Below, one piece after another: positions 1-15,599 of a stretch of DNA of 64,000 nucleotides. The stretch is from Pratylenchus scribneri. Taxonomy: Eukaryota; Nematoda; Chromadorea; Rhabditida; Pratylenchidae. The stretch is from contig JAQSEB010000042.1 of the NCBI GenBank assembly GCA_030063045.1, positions 1,860,001-1,924,000 of the forward strand. The letters are read 5' to 3'. Position 1 is the first letter of the stretch; each line of letters opens with the position of its first letter. The translations under genes and the position numbers were made by a program. The notes below the pieces were generated by a model, which worked only from the letters and a program-made list of their open reading frames with translations, was not told the DNA's origin and did not search any database.

Positions 1-4891
<4,891 letters not shown>

Positions 4892-5777
4892 TTTGTGGCC
4901 GCGTTTTTAATCATTTTATTCGTTTAAATAAAATATTTTGCTAATAAATTCTTTATCATTTTTGGATATAAAAAACATAAATCCAAATAGACAGGAAATT
5001 GCAATAAAAAATCCGAAAAGCATTTTCCCTTGAAATTGGCCAAAAGAGAAGGAAAAGGATTGGATTTTTTGGGAAAGGAGAATAACTTTGTAAAGGGGTT
5101 TAGGGCCGTCGTCGGGGACAGAATCAATCGGAACTCAATTAGCCCCCCCCCCCCTCTCCTTTTCCATGTTTGTGCTTTTCGTCAAAGGATGGACCAAAAA
5201 CGAATTGAATTGGCCAAAAGAAGAGGGCAAAGGGGAATTCTGCCCCGGGGGCGTATCATTCCCCCAAATATATTTCCCAGCCACGGCTTATCCTCCATTT
5301 GGCCCCCAAATTTGGGTTGGCGGTGTTTTTCAAGAAGATGGCCATGATGGGAATGGGGAGGAAGGGGGCAATTGCTTGGCAAAGTCACACAAGTGGAGGG
5401 AGTGGAAACTTCCTATATTGGCCATAATATTGGAAAGGAAAATTGGCAAATTTTGGAAGGAAATAATAATAATAATTTATTTGAAATTTTAATTGAATGG
5501 GGGATATTAAAAGATTAATAATATAATAAAATTAATGACTCAATAATGAATTTATTTAACTTCTTACCTTTTAATTTTAATAAATTATTATATGAATATT
5601 TTTTAGCAACTCATGTCTTTATTATAAATATTATATTCTTTTGTATCTGCCTTGCAAAAAATAATTTGACAATAAAAAATGAAATAATAAATTTGAGGAG
5701 ATCAAAAAATGGACAATCAAATAATAGTACAAAAATATAACAAAACAATTTAATTCATTTCAATTTAATTAATTAAT
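4892..5777. other. Intergenic, convergent-free spacer with a 12-base poly-C tract
   Basis: Separates the TRPC start from the 3' end of the next minus-strand gene. Open frames here on both strands (about 5030-5490) lack splice context, signal peptides or recognisable motifs and I treat them as chance. A run of C occurs at about 5143-5154. The upstream part presumably holds the TRPC promoter; no specific site is recognisable. Confidence 0.5.
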
Positions 5778-8086
5778 TCAAACATCTGTCCAAGCCTGCT
5801 GCCCAAATTCCATTCTTTTTATATTCCTTTGGATTACGGTAATATTACTGTAAAATAAAGATAATTTTTCAATATTCAAAGCCCCCAATTCACCTTTCGC
5901 TTTCCTCCGTTGCCGTCGACAAATCCAATTTTCCATCCATTCCATCTGGGGGACTAGTGGGAATGCCAAGGAATGTTGCCGTTCGGCTGGACCCAATGGA
6001 ACGGTCCATTTCGGAGGGGGCACGTCGACTATAAATAAACAAATTATAAATGTTAATAAATTCATTTTTTGTGATCACTTTGGTGAACTCAAAATGGACT
6101 CTAGCCTGTCCCGAATTGTGCCAATTTTTTGTTGATTTCCGTGAATTCCTCCTCCATTCGATACTCCCAAAAATGTTGGTGCCCCATTGCTGGAGGATGC
6201 CAATGTGTCCTCTGTGGTGCTTCGTTCGGAGGATTCCGTCAATCGACGGTCAAAAAGGCGGGCGGCCAAAGGATTTTGGGTAGAGGACAAGGGTAACAAA
6301 TTCGTAATGGATCTAAAAAGGATGAAATTATATTCGAATAATTAATTAATTTTGGCTATTGACTTGCTAAATCTATGATTGATTTGTCCATTTTGGGGGG
6401 CATCTTGTTGTTGTTGGAATGTATTTATTCGAATGGCATTGTCCCCCAAAATTGGTGGCACTTCACTCAAAATTGTTGGCTGATAGAGGCGATGAGTGGA
6501 AATGGAACGAATTGGCTGAAAAAAATAAAAATTATAGAGTGAATTTATTTCAATTTCAATGCATTTTCATTCTATTTTGTATCCAAATTCAAACCCAAAA
6601 CATCCGCATTAATTTCCAACGTCCGTTTTTCCAATTTGTTTATTCCATTTATTGTTTTTTGTTTTTAATTTTCATCCCATTTCCCTTTTTTCAATCCAAT
6701 TTATGCCTTCCTAAATCATCCAACTTTTCATTCATTTTACCAAATTTTTCATCAACAAAATTTCCAATTTTTTTCCTTCCAATTTAATTCCCCTTAAATC
6801 TATTTTTCTTTATATTTTCCTTCCTCAATAAACCAAAACCACTCCAAAAATGAATTCGAGAAGTGGCAACTATTCATTGCTGGTCCTACTTTCTTTCAAT
6901 TCCAAAAAAATAGTTAAATTCCCCTTTATATTTATAGTAATTTTTTACTCAAATTTAATCCAAAAATTTCACCAATGATTTTTTTAAAATTTTTTAAAAT
7001 TAAGGCCAAACTTTGAAATTTAAATGGCTAAATTCCATTTTCTCATAATTATTCCAATTTTTCTCCTTTTTATTTTGACTATTTCAATGCTCAAAGCAAA
7101 ATGTAAATTCACATTTAAAATTTATTTTTTAATTTAATTATTAATTTTATTAAGCCCGCATTTTCTGGGACCCAACATTGCATGGAATTACGCCGGAATT
7201 GAAGAAGGAATTTGAATATTCCCTCACAAAAGGAGACCATCGAAGGGCGGAACAAATCCAACAAATTGTGGCCCAGGAAATTGTGAATGCTTTTTGGGCA
7301 GGGTCCACAAAAATAATTAAATTAATTTGAACCAAAATTTCATATTTTAGTGTCAATGTTCGTTCCCTTCGACCAATCATGGAGGAATGGAATATTGATT
7401 TGAAGGGGAGAAAATAAATAAATGCGCAAATTTTTTGTGTGAATTAATTTGAATAATTATAATTTTTAGCAATTTTGATTACATTTTCCTATTTTAATAT
7501 TTCTTCTTTTATTTAACCAAATTTGACTTAAAATTAAATATATTTTTACTGGTTTTGGCCATTCCTTCTCCTCCCTTTCCCTGTCCATTTCCAATTCCTT
7601 TGTTCTTTCTTCCATTTCCATCCTCAATTTATTTTCGGCCATTGCCGGTTTCCCAATTGGGAATGTGGAAAGTGGAATTTGTGGAGGACATTGTTGGCCA
7701 CCTTGGTCCACTCCAAATGTGCTACTGCCCCAGCCAATTGGCATTTGTTCCATTGGGGAGGAAATTCCTGAATAAAAATTGTCAAATTAAACAGTTTTAC
7801 CGGTTTTTGTACCTTTTGCATCCGGCAATGGCACAATCAATGGTGTTCTCCTTCCCCCGGTGGAAATTGACGAATTGTCGGCACTGCTCAAACTTTTTGG
7901 TGCCAAATATTCGGAATCGCCGGGAAATGTGCTAACCGGTTGAATCTGAATAAATTATATTAATTTAAATTTTATTTCCATTTTTTGTCAAACCAATTTC
8001 CCTTTTGGCGGTTCCCTTTTTAATCCGCCCCCTCCAATTGATGTGCTGGCCAATGGGACGGGATCATAAAAATTGAATGGTCGCAT
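5778..8086 (-). CDS. Ser/Pro-rich protein of unknown function, C-terminal TDV
   Basis: Not recognised. Seven exons join in phase to 344 codons: about 8086-7994, 7945-7813, 7767-7550, 6515-6364, 6312-6079, 6028-5894 and 5847-5778. The product starts MRPFNFYDPVPLASTS, has a charged, coiled-coil-like stretch (ENKLRMEMEERTKELEMDRE) near residue 120, Ser/Pro-rich segments, and ends QAWTDV, which fits a class I PDZ ligand (T-x-V). No signal peptide or membrane helix: cytosolic by inference. The start could instead be an internal exon, because a good acceptor (TTTTAG) lies just upstream of the ATG; I chose the ATG because the TIL gene starts divergently 120 bp away. The third intron, about 1 kb, contains a complete opposite-strand gene. 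Confidence 0.65.
7024..7417 (+). CDS. Small secreted protein of 97 aa, nested in an intron
   Basis: Three exons, 7024-7102, 7155-7302 and 7351-7417, with GT-AG introns of 52 and 48 bp and consistent phase. The first exon is a classic signal peptide (MAKFHFLIIIPIFLLFILTI) followed by SMLKAK. The mature part is mostly charged and helical (ITPELKKEFEYSLTKGDHRR, EQIQQIVAQEIVNAFWAG) with no cysteines and ends WNIDLKGRK. I do not recognise a family. It lies wholly inside the third intron of the minus-strand Ser/Pro-rich gene. Its exons are too short to show as a plus-strand open frame of 60 codons. Secretion is inferred from the signal peptide; function unknown. Confidence 0.7.
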
Positions 8087-8206
8087 TTTCCTAAAAAAAA
8101 TATTAAATGTATTAAATTAATTCAATATAAGCTGAATGTTGGCATTCCCCCTACTTTTGCTTTATTTTTCCACCGTTCCATTCCCCGTCTATTTTTGTCC
8201 AATTTT
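8087..8206. promoter_or_regulatory. Candidate divergent promoter interval
   Basis: Only 120 bp separate the proposed ATG of the Ser/Pro-rich gene (minus) and that of the TIL gene (plus). If both starts are right this is a shared upstream region. It is AT-rich with a TTAAATTAATTCAATATAA stretch; no binding site can be named. If the minus gene has an upstream exon the interval is different. Confidence 0.35.
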
Positions 8207-9719
8207 ATGAAAATGTCGACTTTGTCTATTTCTTCTCTTTTTTGTCTGATTTTCCTAATTTCCCTCAATTTCGATTCCATTTTGGCCAAAAAACATAAAA
8301 TACATTTAAATGGGCATAAAAAAGTGGTGCGCCACAAAAAGTTGGATGCCGCAAATTTGACAATGCCCGAAGTAATTTAAAAATTTAATATATTTGTCCC
8401 AATCTAGGCCTAAAGTTGTTTGGGGCGAGAGCTGGGCCTAGGCTCTAACCCTGGGCCTTCGCCGGAGTTCTAAGCCCCCAATGGCACAATGATGGGATAG
8501 AGGGAGATCGAATTAATTTTAAATTATTTTTTATTATTGTGAGGAAAATATTAGAATAATGTGAAGGGAAAAAGAAGGCAGGAGAGGAAAAAAGGCAGAT
8601 TGGGGCAATATTTGATTGATAGGGTGACAGGGAGTTGGGCTAAAAAGAGGAGGGTACTGTGGGGGTACAGTAGATGAATAGGAAAGGCCCATAGTCATTA
8701 TTGACAGAATATTTCCCTAAATATAATTTCAAAGTTATGCTCAAATCGGCCAAATTCAATTTTGCACAAATGTGCCGCCGGCTACAATGAATGTTTGCCG
8801 AGTTGTGCCATCCCAAAACCGGACCATCAAAAATGTTTCAAAACCAATGATTGCATTCCCCGTTGCATTTGCCAAAAAGGATTCGTGTCCGAATTGTCCA
8901 ACGGCGAGGGGCAATGCCTCAAATTGGAGGAATGCCAAAATAAGGTGGGAGGGAATATGGCCTAAATTCAATTTAATTTCATTTTAGGATTGCGATGATC
9001 CGCATGCGGAATTGAATCGATGCACTGCTTCGATTCGATGCATTCCAACCTGCGAACATCCAAAACCACCTAGGGAGTTCGGCTGCTGGACGGCTGCCGG
9101 GGAATGTTCAATGAATCCAAGGCCAAGGTGCATTTGCAAAAAGGGATTTGTCTCATTTGGGCCAGAGGGCCAAGGGCCATGTGTGCCATTGGAGGAATGT
9201 CCACAAAAAGAGGAAATACATGAACCTGCACCGCCGCCTTTGGATGAGGAAGAGGAGGAAGATGGGAATAATATTCAAATAAGGGGAATATTGGATGGCA
9301 AAACAATGGGGGAAAATGAAGAAAATTGGGACGAAGACAATGGAAATGGATTGAATCGGGTATAATTGAAAGGATTTGGACCTTATTTTTGTGTTTAGAT
9401 TTGTGGTGATCCAAATGCATCGCCACAAATTTGCCAAATTGAGCCCGGATGCATTCCATCGTGCCAAAATCCACCGGATTCAATGCCAATGGAATGTTCA
9501 GAGCCTTGCCAAAAGGCGAATAAACCATTTTGTTTATGTAATCCGGGATATGTTAACGAAAGAATGGATGGAAAGGGAAAATGCATTAAATTGGAGGATT
9601 GCGCGAAAAAGAGGAAGAGGGGAGGCAAAGATGATGGCTCAAAACCACAACAATTCCCGAATGGTCCACCAATGAGGGGAATGGATGGAAATGAATTGGA
9701 GAAAGAGGAGGAGGAATAA
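8207..9719 (+). CDS. Secreted protein with three TIL (trypsin-inhibitor-like) domains
   Basis: Four exons (8207-8371, 8735-8944, 8988-9359, 9399-9719; all phase 0) encode 355 aa. Exon 1 gives a signal peptide (MKMSTLSISSLFCLIFLISL) and a basic linker. Exons 2, 3 and 4 each carry one cysteine-rich TIL domain, recognisable by spacing such as KCAAGYNECLPSC, NDCIPRCICQKGF and GQCLKLEEC in the first and KPFCLCNPGYV ... GKCIKLEDC in the third. Domains 2 and 3 are separated by a Pro/Glu/Asp-rich spacer (PPPLDEEEEEDG) and the C-terminus is a Lys/Glu tail. TIL proteins are usually serine-protease inhibitors; the reactive-site residues cannot be assigned safely here. One domain per exon suggests growth by exon duplication. 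An R1 element occupies intron 1. Confidence 0.88.
8390..8715 (-). mobile_element. Dispersed short element, family R1, copy C
   Basis: In intron 1 of the TIL gene. Shares with copy A the blocks GGCAATATTTGATTGATAGG, GTACTGTGGGGGTACAGTA and GTCATTATTGACAG in the same orientation, and begins with the G/C-rich module (GGGCCTTCGCCGGAGTTC). Non-coding. Confidence 0.7.
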
Positions 9720-10600
9720 ATGGGATAATAAATAATGATATTAATTAAAATATAATTAATAAAATTGAATGCATATTTTTGAATGAATTAATACAACCAT
9801 TGATGGAAAATAATCAAATAATGACAATATATTGGACAATGGAATCAATAATAATTCAATGTTTCTCCGAAACATTGAATTGAGTACCCTGAAACCATCT
9901 TTTGAACATAGCTCAAAAAGGAAGCAAATAATGATATGCCGTTCTAAATCCAGAAAAGTCCTCTAAAATGAAGAAACTATTCTGATTTATAATTTTTCAT
10001 ATTAAAATATAATTTAAAATAAGTTATCTTTCTTTAATTTTGAGTTTATATAGCAAATAGTAATCTTAAAATTAGAATTCATAAAATCTAAAATAAATAG
10101 CTATATTTAAAGTAAATTTAGGACTTTCGAATGGCATATATCGCTCGCTCTCCAAAATTGGTTATTGCCTCGTTAATTATGGGCCATAAACTAGGCATAA
10201 ATGAGACGAAGAGTTGTTACTATGATATTTCCACTTATTAATGAAAACCGAGGGAATCCCCTGCCTCTGATCATTGCCATTTTTCCTTAATTTTATTATC
10301 TTTATAATTCTAATTTTAATTCACGTGAACACAATAATATTTAATATTAAAATTTTAATCATTGAACATTGAATAATTTATTTATTTCAATTTTATATTT
10401 CTTTTTTACCTTCACCAAAAAATGGCGGCGTATCATAAAATGGCAAAGAAATTTAATCGGTTAAAAATATTCATTGAATTGAATTATATTAAAAATGAAT
10501 TTTTGATGATTTAGATTGAGAGGAGCCTCCATAAAAGGGTGAATCAATTCGAATTCATTTTCATTTTAATAATTTTTCCATCCCCAAAAATCATTCAAAA
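9720..10600. other. Intergenic, no gene seen
   Basis: AT-rich spacer between two plus-strand genes. Neither strand has an open frame with splice context or protein-like composition. The last 100 bases are presumably the promoter and 5' UTR of the Thr/Met-rich gene. Confidence 0.5.
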
Positions 10601-11080
10601 ATGTTCAAATATTTTCTTCTCATTTTATTTTCCTTCATTTCCATTGCCTCCATCAATGGAATGCCCACTGGGCAATGGATGGATTCAACACCAATGATGG
10701 AAGAATCAACCCCGATGATGGAAACCAATTCGCCCCGTCCACTTCCCACGTTGGATTCGGCCACTGGAATGATGCCAGAGGAAACAACAATGATGGACGA
10801 TGAATCAACAATGGGACCAACAACAAAAGTGCATCGAATGGGGACAATGGAGCCAATGACCACCAAAATGTATCCAACTTCCTTCAAACCAACGGAGGAA
10901 CCAATGACCGGGCCAACAATGGGAATGACAACGATGGGACCAACGAAAATGCGCCGCCGTACTGGGAATACTGGACCGGCATGGACTAGAATGGATTCAA
11001 TGGGAATGGGTGGCCACACTTCTCCAATGCCATCGGAGGAATCCACAATGCGAATGCCGTTGCCAACTACTTCCCAATAA
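10601..11080 (+). CDS. Secreted Thr/Met/Pro-rich low-complexity protein
   Basis: Single exon of 159 codons with a signal peptide (MFKYFLLILFSFISIASING) and a low-complexity mature region full of MMEE, STPMM, TTMGP and PTSFKPTEEP-like repeats. Such Thr/Ser/Pro-rich secreted sequences are typical of O-glycosylated mucin-like or cuticle-associated proteins, but no domain is recognised. The high methionine content is unusual. A polyadenylation signal AATAAA at 11144-11149 fits the 3' end. The antisense frame of 196 codons is an artefact of the repeat composition. Confidence 0.75.
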   Translation: MFKYFLLILFSFISIASINGMPTGQWMDSTPMMEESTPMMETNSPRPLPTLDSATGMMPEETTMMDDESTMGPTTKVHRMGTMEPMTTKMYPTSFKPTEEPMTGPTMGMTTMGPTKMRRRTGNTGPAWTRMDSMGMGGHTSPMPSEESTMRMPLPTTSQ

Positions 11081-11143
11081 GAAGTGAAGAAATTGGAAGA
11101 ATGGATGTTAATTTTGGGATATTTTGGTTGAATGTTTCCATTG

Positions 11144-11149
11144 AATAAA
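11144..11149 (+). promoter_or_regulatory. Poly(A) signal of the Thr/Met-rich gene
   Basis: AATAAA lies 64 bases after the stop codon and before the converging claudin-like gene's stop at 11207, so it fits a 3' UTR of roughly 80-90 bases. Confidence 0.55.
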
Positions 11150-11206
11150 GTTGAAGTTAATATTCGGTCCCATTTTATCAATTTTTATGACCATTTTAAT
11201 ATTCAA

Positions 11207-13587
11207 TTAAACTGGCCTTTTATCCTCAATTGGCGTCTGTTGCCTTTCCTGCGCCATTTTCAATGTAGAATCATTGAATGATTGTTGGTCAACATATTCA
11301 TAAATAATGTCCATCGATGGGGTGCCAACATTTTGAGGCTGATTGGCGTTGATATTTTGGCTAAGGATTGGTTGACGGCGAGGAATGAATTGCTGTGAAA
11401 TTTGGCCAACACATTTAGAGGAAAATGAAATAAATTTATATTACCTTTGTTTGAATTGGTTCAGTGATTGCCTGGGAAATGTCCGAATTGGATTGGCCAA
11501 TTCCGCCGCCACCTTTTTTCATAGAAGGCATCGAATTTGTCCGTTTGAATTGGCTCATCTAAAAATATTATAAAATAGTTAAAAAATGGGAAATAGTGAA
11601 TGATTTTGATTTAGAATTTGCCATATTCCTTCCATTTCCATATAATTGAAGGCGATACCATAAAAGATAAAACCTCTTTTAATTCTCCACCCTTAAATTC
11701 TGGGGACATATAGCTCTTCTCAGTGTGAATTTGTTTATGTATTTTCTTAGTTCCTTCAAAGCTCTACAAAATCAGCTATAATTTGTTCAAAAATGTCCAC
11801 AAATTAAGGAATTAGACCCACCAATTTTCCTAATTTTTAATAGGTTGAAAAATAATTCCCCATTTGGAATTAAAAGAGATAATACGGTAATTTTGATTTT
11901 GTCAAGGAATTGGCTTCAAACATGCCTATGGCAAATTCAATTATTTCCCCCCCTTTTCCCTCTTTTTTCCTTTTTTACTTGTGCTTTTTGTTTTTGCCGA
12001 ATACTCCTCATTGCCTCCTTTTCCCAACTTCTCAATTCCTGCGAGTCAATTTTGTAAACCGTCGAACGGGAACGGCGAAATGGCTGTTGTTGGGGACGCT
12101 GAATAAATTAATATTAAAATAAATATTAATTATTATATTTTTGTACTTGTAATGATCCAATTGATGTTGTCCCAGTCGATGAGCCATTTGTGCCACAAAT
12201 TTGATTGAGTAAATGGGCATTATCATCATCAAGCTCATTCAACTTAAATTCAACAAAAAATACAAAAAAGATGAATGTAAATTTGCCTGAATTTTAATGA
12301 ATTTTGTCCTTTGTCCATTGCCGAGTACAATTTTTGTGGCCACACATCCAATCATTGAGCAAAATAGCATCAACAAATTGCCAATTAGGGAAACCCAAAA
12401 TGACCAACCAAAGTGTTGCTAAAAATAATTTAATAATTTAATTAATTAATTAAATGGTCATTGCCTCATAAATGCCATCCTCCTCTTTGATGATATTATT
12501 GTCCTGATCAGAGGCGAATAAATAAAAAAGAATATTGCCAACGAGGCCAGCGAGGACGGCGATAACAACCAAAACGGCGGCAATGCAAGTGCAAAGACTA
12601 ATTAATGAATTAGGAATTAATTAGGCAAAAAATATATTTAAAACCGATGGCAAAATGCGCAAAAAAGGGAAATAACGGCGAATAATGCGCAAATGGCCGA
12701 GAGAAGATGGGCGGCCAATGAGGCAATTTTCCAGCCTAAATTTGTGTTCAAAATTCAAATAAAATGGAATATTTGTTGACCCAAAAATAAATGTTGATAA
12801 GCATCGCCCCACAATTTATTCTCGTCATAATTATGCTCGAACCAATCCTCATCATCCAACCAATAATCAAATTTGAACACACAATTCAGTGAAGGCAACC
12901 AAAATTGGTCGAATGGACCGGCCAAATCAAATCGCCTTTAAATTAATAAAATGGTCAATTTAATTAATTAAAAATAATCCAAATTTAATTTAGCTTAAAT
13001 TCTCTTAAAACCCCAGCCTGTAATAATTCCCCGCCCTCAATTTTGAGGACCCATAGTTCTTGTTAGGATGAATTTTAAAAATATATTTTTTATTACTTTT
13101 TCTTAGTTCCCTTAAAACTCTACAAAATCCCCTATAATTTGTTCAAAAATGTCCACAAATTAAGGAGTTTGACCCCAAAAAATAATTCCCGAGGGGTATT
13201 AATAGAGGAATTTAGCCGTAATTAAGTTTTCCTTTAAATTTAAATTATTAAAATGGTCAAAAAATGTTAAAAATTTCCTATTAATTTTATTTAATTTATT
13301 GAATTAATTCCCCACCTGTGCAATGTTTCATAATATTCCCTTGGTCTTCCATAATCATAGGAGAAATCCCTTTTACAATCAAGCCAAAGGCCATGATGAT
13401 GTTCGGTTCGGCCATCCTTCAATTCAATTAAAATTAAATTATTAAATTGTGAACATTTTTGCACCTCCAAATAAACAATTTGCCAGCTTGGAGTGAGTAA
13501 TCCAAGGAGAAGGGCGGTTGTGGCCAAAACCAACAAAAAGAGGAAAAATGAAAGCCAACAACCCGTCGTCCGAATTCGATTCGCCAT
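11207..13587 (-). CDS. Claudin-like four-TM protein with long C-terminal tail
   Basis: Claudin/PMP22-type tetraspan, an adhesion or channel-modulating membrane protein. The first exon (from ATG 13587) has TM1 (LSFFLFLLVLATTALLLGLL), TPSWQ and the claudin W-x-GLW-x-C signature (HHGLWLDC), provided a 45-bp intron after IVYLE is removed. Later exons give an extracellular loop rich in Trp/Asp (about 12780-12925), TM2 (LSAICALFAVISLFCAF), TM3 (VLVVIAVLAGLVGNILFYLF) and TM4 (FWVSLIGNLLMLFCSMIG). The remaining exons form a roughly 150-residue cytoplasmic tail (NELDDDNAHLLNQ; SRSTVYKIDSQELRSWEKE; EYVDQQSFNDS) ending KRPV. This tail is much longer than in the second claudin-like gene. Two R2 elements sit in introns. 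Exact paralogue not identifiable. Confidence 0.82.
11655..11895. mobile_element. R2 MITE, copy 1
   Basis: About 240 bp in a tail intron of the claudin-like gene. The ends are imperfect inverted repeats (CTCTTTTAATTCTCC near the left, GGAATTAAAAGAGATAATAC near the right). The central block CTACAAAATCAGCTATAATT and GTTCAAAAATGTCCACAAAT is shared with copy 2. No coding capacity. Confidence 0.7.
12985..13230. mobile_element. R2 MITE, copy 2
   Basis: About 245 bp in an earlier intron of the same gene. Left end TTAATTTAGCTTAAATTCTC pairs imperfectly with the complement of the right end (AGAGGAATTTAGCCGTAATT). It shares TTCTTAGTTCC, CTCTACAAAATC and TTCAAAAATGTCCACAAATT with copy 1, in the same orientation. 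Confidence 0.7.
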
Positions 13588-15599
13588 TTTTTTTTATTAA
13601 TTATTAATGGCACTTTTGGGGAAAAATTAATGAAAAAATTAGCATAAATTATTGTTTTGATGGGGAAAGTGGGCTATCGATTTCCGTGCGCAAGTCCAAA
13701 AATGAGGAAATGATGAAAAGGATTCCTTCCATGTGAACGCCCAAGGGGGAATATGGAATAGAGGAAGGGGAATGGACGCCGCTATGAATGAATGAAGGAC
13801 AGCCGGAATAATGGTTGGAAACACCGGCGGGGACGGCAATTCGCCTCCTCCGTTGTCCATTTTTGCCCCTTGGGGAAAGTCAAAATTCGCCCAAAGCATT
13901 TTGCCCATTTTGGGAGGAGGAGGCTGACCATTTTGGATGGATGGATGGATGGCGTCAAGCCTTCAAATTTATTTTGCGCATCGAAAGCAGATGGTCGGGT
14001 TGGGGGAAGGGGGAGAGGAGAATGACCGGCTGACCAATGCCAAAACAAACAAATATAGGAAGGAGGATATTGAATTGAATTAAATTCATTGGAATGTTTC
14101 AAAAAATAAATTAATTTCAATTTCAATGGAAAATTTACAAAAATATTCACAGCCAATCTTTTAGCATTCTATCAAATCCACCCAAATTCAGAGGCTAACT
14201 ATGACCATGAAAACATCACAGACATCTCCAATAATCGGTTTTTCTTCTTTGCCTCTCCTTCCTGGCTGATGGTTATCGGCGAAACCAATAAAAATTTTTG
14301 GAAAAAAAGTTGCGCAAGGCTGACTAAAAAGTATGGAAAAAAGGAAAAGGCTTTTTGAATTTGAAATAAATTTGGTCGAAAATTATTTTATTGAATGGAA
14401 ATATTGCAATATTTTTATATTAATTTTAATTAATTTCATTTTTGGATTGTTTTGTGAATGCAACCCAAGGCAAGGACCCAACCCAACCTTAAATTGCGCG
14501 AAGCAATAATAATAATAAAATGATGATGAGAAGAAGGTCATCTGAGGCGAGAGGCAGGGAATGCGCGGCAAAACAATGTTCACACCCACAAAACCCCATT
14601 TTGTCCTTTCCTTCCACTTTAGCATGAAATATTCAAGCAAAGCAATGAAAAGGAATATAATGAATTGAATGAATGGGGAAAGAATTTGTTGGGATGAAGA
14701 ATGCATATTTTGGGGGAAATTTTTGGATTTGTGGGGCGAAGGTCAAGAATGAGAGGGAATAAAAGGTTGGAAATTGGCGACAAAATGGCAAAGATTTCAT
14801 TAGACAAATCCAATTGTTCCAACCAAAATTGGGGACAATTTGGACCTAAAGGCAGAGGAAATATGTAGATGATGGAATTGGGGACAACCACCTTTTTAGT
14901 TGGATGGATGCCCCAGAGGCAAATCCGGATTTGCTGGATTCGCGATTTTGGGAATGTGTAGAGGGAGGGGAAGAAGACAGGTAATCTGCATGCATTCCTC
15001 CATTTTACATTTGGGGGAAAGAATGAGTCATCAACGGCCTCAATTCAATATTGTTGAATCCATCAACGGTAGTATCTCTCATTAAACAGATTCATTATTT
15101 ACTGCGTTAGTATACAAAATTGGTCATCAGGAGTATTTGGAAGAAATTGATTCATATTTGGCCATTTTTTTATAAAAATTTTGTGCCATAATTCAACAAA
15201 TCCTATTGATGGGCCTCATCCGTCGCTCCTTCAATTCTAGAATTAATAAAAATTATTTTTTTAGCAAAAAAAGTTACATAAATAATTCAAGAAATCCAGA
15301 ATGCTAAAAATGTGCTAATTCTCAAAAATTTCACAATTAAAAAAATACAATTTTATTCATTTAATATTTAAATTATTTTTTATTGTTTGAATAAAAATTT
15401 TGAGGCAACAAAATGATGGGAAAGAACGGGGCAAAAATTGAATGGGGAAAATGAACAATTTATGAATGAATTTATTTAAATTAAATAATTCTCTCCCTTT
15501 TCCAATCATTTATTTATTTATGTTTTTGGCCAGCAGGGAGATCGGCAATGCATCCATTTATTATTTAATTATTAATTCAATTATATTTTTCCATCAATT
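13588..15599. other. Intergenic, no confident gene
   Basis: Upstream region of the first claudin-like gene. Several overlapping open frames occur at 13640-14160 and 14380-15085 but none has a consistent strand, splice sites or a recognisable motif. Short GGAT and TAAT simple repeats are present. Confidence 0.45.

Noticed and set aside
8122..8337. Minus frame rich in Lys/Arg/Glu upstream of the Ser/Pro-rich gene, possible first exon
   Set aside because: Overlaps the TIL signal-peptide exon on the other strand; no start context or acceptor tied it convincingly to the downstream exon. Kept as an alternative only.
10591..11181. Longest minus-strand frame in the region, 196 codons
   Set aside because: Antisense shadow of the Thr/Met-rich secreted gene, which has a signal peptide, good start and poly(A) signal on the plus strand.
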